A stretch of 64,000 nt of DNA from contig NC_135361.1 of NCBI RefSeq assembly GCF_051622035.1, positions 27,087,205 through 27,151,204 on the forward strand, in the 5' to 3' direction. Below are positions 58,985 to 64,000 of the stretch, in pieces (position 1 is the stretch's first letter; the number at the start of each line of letters is the position of its first letter). This DNA is from Arctopsyche grandis (lineage: Eukaryota; Arthropoda; Insecta; Trichoptera; Hydropsychidae). Both the position numbers and the translations under genes were made by a program. Under the pieces are notes generated by a model, which ran no database searches, was not told the origin of the DNA, and saw only the letters and a list, made by a program, of their open reading frames with translations.

Positions 58985-60589
58985 TAGGGTTGCCAACAGG
59001 TATCTTTTTAAGAGAGCATGTTGTCTTTTTTGACGCAATTCTTTTGTTCTCTATTTTTTAATATTGTGCCCATAATGTCCTCTTTTTTCAATTTTGACAA
59101 TAGTTTCACGCAGTCTGTACTATATTTTCTCTCACAAGATATGACGTGAGTGGAGAGGCTTTTGCAATACCTGGCCATAATGTCAATGTAGAACTAATAT
59201 TTTCCATGAACAGCGGACAGTGGACTAAAGAAAGAAATAAGATGAAAAATGTCTGGGGTATTTTAAGTGTACTATATAATTACAAAAATATTCATGTTTA
59301 GAATTTTGTAAAGAAATAAAAGAAAATAAGAAAATTTTGTATCAAATTAGCAGTGTAGATATACATATATGGCAACAGAGATTATGAAATTGAGATTGAG
59401 AATGAAGATGATTAAATTCAACAATTAAATTTTAAGCGCAATTTTCATGTTCCTACATATGTATGTTCCGGTAATTATGAAAGTGGAATAAGTCATATAA
59501 TATTTCGTTTGACATAATTGGACTTTTGCGTAAATTTGTTTTAAAAAATATTTTGATACTGCATAAAAATATATGTATACATTATGATTCTTAGCCTTAT
59601 AGATATAATCTTTTCTATACTGGTGGAATTTTACGATTACCTTGTGAAATAATGGTATTTTTGGTACCTTAAATGACTTATTTCCATAGATATAGAATAC
59701 CATAGATACGCCCTGACGCTCAAAGCCGATCACCCTGTTGGACCATGCACACACAAAAAAAAAGTACAGATCATGCACACTCTCTCTCAGTAGCTATTTA
59801 GCTTCTAAGTAGGAAGGTCGATTGACATTTTTCGAAAATGCCAACGTGTTCAGTGAAATTGTGTTACAATTACTCAAGAAAACATAAAAAGGCGGATGGC
59901 ATCACATATCATAAGTAAGAATTAATATATAATGTCTTCAATTATAGTAGTATTTTAACATATAATGAAATATCGGCACGATGTATGTACTGATAGAACA
60001 GCGGTCGACAACCTCTGCCACAGGTGTCACTAAATGCACGCGTATATCTTGTTGGCACTGAAGGAAATTCAGAAATCGACATTAAGTTTAAAACTACAAA
60101 CAAATAACTAAATATTAAAGTGTCAGCTTTAAAATTGATCCTTGTGGAAGTTACTAATGCTTAAATATTGTAATAGTTAATGATGGTTTTATTATAGTAA
60201 CATACATTTGTAGTTTATTTATATATATTATTTTTCTTAATATGGCTTTATTAGTTTGGTTTACTGTCATGTGGAGTGTCCAATAAAATATAGTTATAAA
60301 TAAAATAAAACTTCAGTGCATGTACATATGTACATAAACTGGTTGCTGACCGCTGCCGACCGTTGCGTCCCTTCCTTTTTTTTCACCACTTCCCCGCTAG
60401 TTAAACCCCCCGCACCCCTCAGTTAGTGGCGACAAGATCTCCAACGAAATTTTATATGTAATGGCATATCTAGATTATTCTACATCTATGCTTATTTCAC
60501 TTTAATAATAACCAGCACAATTATTAAGAACATTAACATTTTTTTGCTAAATGTTCTCTTTTTTTTCTCCATGACACTTGGCAACCCTA
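58985..60589 (+). mobile_element. hAT-like transposon with transposase C-terminal remnant
   Basis: Inverted termini TAGGGTTGCCAAC and, from the right, TAGGGTTGCCAAGTG. They are flanked by a perfect 8-bp duplication CCTTCAGG at 58977-58984 and 60590-60597. Plus-strand sequence at about 59140-59300 reads GEAFAIPGHNVNVELIFSMN and WTKERNKMKNVWGIL, like the C-terminal dimerisation region of hAT transposases. The rest of the transposase is deleted. Confidence 0.8.
59838..59914 (+). CDS. Orphan first exon of a THAP-domain protein
   Basis: ATG plus 25 codons (MPTCSVKLCYNYSRKHKKAD then GITYHK) followed by AA|GTAAGA. This is the N-terminal C-x(4)-C half of a THAP zinc finger, ending where the first intron of THAP genes commonly falls. 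A TCAGT initiator-like motif lies about 50 bp upstream. No second exon with the FP motif and the C-x2-H half was found before the window end. It lies inside the hAT element but downstream of its transposase remnant. It may be part of a second, lost transposon or a host gene whose remainder is outside. Confidence 0.4.
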
Positions 60590-60599
60590 CCTTCAGGTA

Positions 60600-61207
60600 G
60601 AGGTCAAAACTCTTATTTTAGATTCAGAAGACAGAAAATTTTGAAATATGCAGATTTTTATTTAGAAATAAGACCAGTTTTTGAATGTAGTTAAAATGTA
60701 TCAAATAAAAATAAAATAATTATGTTTTGTTGTAATATTAATGTATGTACATGTATATACTGATAATTATTTTGGATGATGTAAGTCGATTAAATTTAAA
60801 GATGTGCAAATACATCCACAGTCTGTGTAAAATAGTTTACCTACATGAACTCGGTATGAAGAGAGTATGAAGAGAGTTGCACTAGCCTCCACAAAACGCT
60901 GATCAGGTTTGACCACTGCGTATAATGTCCTGAAGATATATACATACATACCTACATACGAATAATTACACACGTTCCACAACTGTGAGACTCTATTCTT
61001 GAGAATTTCAATAAAAATATTATTAAATATAAAGCTGACAACAATCTTTTGAGATTTTTAAAGAATTATGATAGTCGACTTCAAGGAACGAAATACTACA
61101 AAAACTGGTGAATACATCGAAGGATGTACACATTGTACTTCATTAATGTACACATTGAAGGATGCCATTAAGAGAAGTGATGTTTGCAGAAAATAATTCA
61201 CTGAATA
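60600..61207. other. Stretch without recognised gene
   Basis: AT-rich. Short open frames only (up to 71 codons on the minus strand at 60767-60982), with no motifs. Confidence 0.4.
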
Positions 61208-61209
61208 TA

Positions 61210-63190
61210 CAGGCGGACCTCAACTTTCGCACATAATTGGTTCCTGAAAATGTGTGCGAAAGTTAAATGTTCGAAAGTAGAGGGATGTAAAAAAAAATCA
61301 AAAAATGTATGTATTAAATAAAAATTATTTATATACATTAAAAAGTAAAGTAAATACACAAAATAAAAAGCAAAAGCAGAAAAACACGATAAAATAAAAA
61401 ATAAAAACAAAAGAAAAATAACACGTAAATAAAATACTCAAATCCTATTCTTAGTTTTACATTCTGCAAAAGAAAAATAGTAAAAAAAAAATCACAGCGA
61501 GGCCCAAATGGAAGAGAGTAGATTAAGATTCCACACATACATCACATTCAAATTAAGAGAATAATGGTGAGCGCAGGCTGCCAGATACATATGTTAAAAT
61601 AACATCCGATAATCTACACTCACTTAGGTGGGAAAATATCGCATTCAGGCACGGCAAATTATAATCTCGTAATGAACTTGTCAAGAGTTAGTTGAATATG
61701 ACAAATTTTTTTTCTTCATAGAGTGTTCTGTAACAGACAGTACTCTTATGAATAGCCCTACGTTCTTGAGATATTCGTTCTCCATTGGGATCACAGTCTT
61801 CCATAATGTTCAAAAACTTTTCGAGATGCGTAAAAGCTTCGTTCATATTTTTTATAGTTAAGGTATTAATGATTTCTTCTGGTTCTTCTTCCTCACTTTC
61901 AATATGTATATCATTCTCGTTCTCTTGTCGGTCCATTAGAAATTCATTGGTCATGGGTTCAGAATGAGATTCAATCATCTCATTAATATCTTCAATGTTA
62001 ACATCTAGGCTAAGTTCGTTCATTAAGTGAACTATTTCAAGTGTGATAGTTTCTGGAGTTTCATCAAAATTTATATCACCCATCATTTGTGGGCATAGTT
62101 TTCTCCATGAACCTTTCATTGTTGACTCTTTTATTTCAGCCCACGCGTCTCCAATATTGTTTGTTGCGTTCCATATGTTATAATTCCTCCAGAAATCTTT
62201 TAATGTGGGCCCACCTTCCATGTCAGTTGTCTTGATGGCCTGATTCATTATCGACCTCATATAATATCGTTTAAACGTAGCTATCACTGTTTGGTCCATG
62301 GGTTGTATGAGAGTCCTGTAGCATTATCTAAGATTAATAATATTTTAAATGGTAAATTATTAACTTCACAATATTGCTTTACTGCTGGTACGAAATGTGA
62401 AGTGAACCAATCTTTAAATATTAAAGCAGTAACCCAGGCTTTTTTATTTGATTTCCAAATGACTGGAAGCAATTTTTATCTTTCCCTTTCAATGCTCTAG
62501 GATTTTCTGCTTGATAAATTAACATTGGAATCAATTTTAAATCACCAGCTAAATTTCCACCAAGAAGCAATCGGTTTTTAGAAGGTTTATGGCCAGGGGC
62601 AACTGATTCTTCCTTTGATAAGAATGTACGATTAGGCATCTTCTTCCAAAATAAATCAGTCTCATCTACATTGAATATTTGACTAGAGGAATATTCACCA
62701 TCTTCAATAATTTTGGACAATGAGGAAATAAAGTCTTTTGCAGCATCTTCATCCGCATCAGCTGATTCTCCAGTGAATTTAATATTGTGTAAAGAAAATC
62801 TTGTTTTAAAAATTGAAAACCAGCCGTGACTTGCATGAAACACCGTGTTAGAATCTTCTTTTAGTCTAGCCTTCCAATCCTTATGCAAACTAAGAGCTCT
62901 AGCTTGAATTATTGAAGTACTCAGAGGGATGTTTTTTGATTTTGGTCACTTATGCAATAAGACAAAGATTTCTCCATTTCATCCATCATTATGCCGTGCA
63001 GGATGTAACACTTTTCACAGTACGGGCTCGTTCATACGCATTTCATAGTGCAACAGGGAATGGAGGAGAGGGAAACAATTGCACGCAAACAAAAATTTTT
63101 GCATTATCACCAAAAAAAAACGATTTTTTAAAAATGTGCGAAATAGCGAATTGTGCGAAAGTCGAATGTGCGAAAGTTGAGGTCCGCCTG
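61210..63190 (-). mobile_element. Tigger (pogo-superfamily) DNA transposon, full ends, broken transposase
   Basis: Inverted termini CAGGCGGACCTCAACTTTCG are exact and flanked by TA (61208-61209 and 63191-63192). Minus-strand transposase: the CENP-B type DNA-binding region (WFSIFKTRFSLHNIKFTGES), first catalytic Asp in IFNVDETDLFWKKMPNRTF, SKNRLLLGGNLAGDLKLIPM, second Asp in ILLILDNATG, then QTVIATFKRYYMR and an acidic C-terminus. At least two frameshifts (near 62472 and 62290) and a deletion after the second Asp, removing the third catalytic residue region, make it inactive. Start and HTH sequences upstream of 62888 are also frame-broken. Confidence 0.88.
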
Positions 63191-63233
63191 TATTTTGTTT
63201 TCAAAACAATTTTTTTGTTTTTATGTATTTAGA

Positions 63234-63633
63234 CGGTCTCCGTGACGAGACAGAATGTTAAATTACAGAAAACGCAAATATCGGAAGGCAAAGATCGAAA
63301 ATCGAAAGATCTTAAGTCGAAAGATCAAAACAAAATGGTGCATGGTAAACGGTACATACTCACTTAATTTGCGCGAGCAGGATACAACAGGAACAAGAGG
63401 AACAGGCTTTTCCTCCCGTATTAATGTGCGCGCGCAGAATACGGGAGGAAAAGCATGTTCCTCTTGTTTCTGTTATATCCTGCTCGCGCAAATTAAGCGA
63501 GTATGTACGTGAGTATGTACCGTTTACCATGCACCATTTTTTTTTTGGCCTTAAGATCTTTCGATTTTCGATCTTTGCCTTTCGATATTTGTATTTTCTG
63601 TAATTTAACATTCTGTCTCGTCACGTAGACCCG
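63234..63633. mobile_element. 400-bp fold-back element with 8-bp target duplication
   Basis: Arms of about 180 bp are near-perfect inverse copies (CGGTCTCCGTGACGAGACAG left; CGGGTCTACGTGACGAGACA from the right), with only a short loop around 63420-63440. They are flanked by a perfect duplication TATTTAGA at 63226-63233 and 63634-63641. No coding sequence. A terminus of the same family lies at 14531. Confidence 0.85.
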
Positions 63634-63641
63634 TATTTAGA

Positions 63642-64000
63642 CCACTTTAAGTACAAAACTTCAGGTAGTTTTTTTAATAAAATAATAAAATTGATCGGCC
63701 ATTCTATAAAATGTATTTAAATAAATGGTAATAAGAGCTATGTAGGTATGTATGTATATTGAAAATTATAATTTTATGTAGATTTGTTGTGTTTAAATCC
63801 AAAGTTTCTACATATACCGATAATTACTTTTTTCTTCACACATAATAGTATTTTAAATTTATAAATACACATAAATACTTCCAAAACCACTTTTTCTATT
63901 TTTTTCAGTGCCAAATGTAGAGAAATGAGATTTGTTGGGAAAGAAGGAGTTACTGTGTAAGATCAAATTTGCACATAGCACAGACAATGAAATCCTTAAC
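63642..64000. other. Right edge, no gene recognised
   Basis: AT-rich sequence to the window end. A pyrimidine tract plus CAG at about 63900-63908 looks like an acceptor, but the following sequence shows no domain I know. Confidence 0.3.

Overview
The window is AT-rich, intron-rich, repeat-laden DNA from an insect nuclear genome. The evidence is short phase-matched GT-AG introns, TIL-domain (trypsin-inhibitor-like, Cys-rich) secreted proteins, CLIP-domain serine protease homologs of the prophenoloxidase-activating-factor II type, and an insect mix of transposons. I cannot place the order. All coding calls are hand-made splice models read from the sequence; no search was run.

Layout. (1) 0.8-35.1 kb, plus strand: a tandem array of five TIL genes (836-2776, 6155-7772, 10897-14214, 14814-18134, 31100-35090). 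Four share a TATA box 40-50 bp before the ATG and a near-identical signal-peptide exon. Almost every TIL domain is one symmetric phase 1-1 exon of about 174-183 nt, so domains can be added or lost as exons. Genes 4 and 5 add a final exon encoding a 15-residue His/Gly/Lys/Ser repeat tail (about 6 and 22 units). They are recent duplicates now separated by about 13 kb of nested transposons. (2) 36.9-40.5 kb, minus strand: a CLIP-domain serine protease homolog (SPH1). (3) 44.1-49.1 kb, plus strand: the housekeeping proteasome subunit alpha type-2, six exons and 233 aa. (4) 49.4-57.4 kb, minus strand: a second CLIP-domain homolog (SPH2), seven exons and 381 aa. (5) 57.5-64 kb: hAT and Tigger elements, a fold-back element and an orphan THAP first exon.

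Mobile DNA includes hAT elements with 8-bp target duplications, two Tc1-like fossils, Tigger/pogo transposases, a Mutator-like transposase interrupted by a TTA-flanked MITE, an unassigned MITE with 9-bp duplications, Helitron-like elements ending in hairpin plus CTAG, RTE, Jockey and CR1-like LINEs, a tRNA-derived SINE family and two LTR-like fossils.

Functionally, an array of secreted protease inhibitors with diversified reactive sites lies beside two catalytically dead CLIP proteases. Both families are known from protease cascades of insect immunity and melanisation; a shared pathway here is inference. The most interesting features are a TIL subtype with a conserved extra cysteine pair partly made at a splice junction, matched loss of both partners of single disulfides in a TIL domain and in SPH1, and the expandable basic tails.
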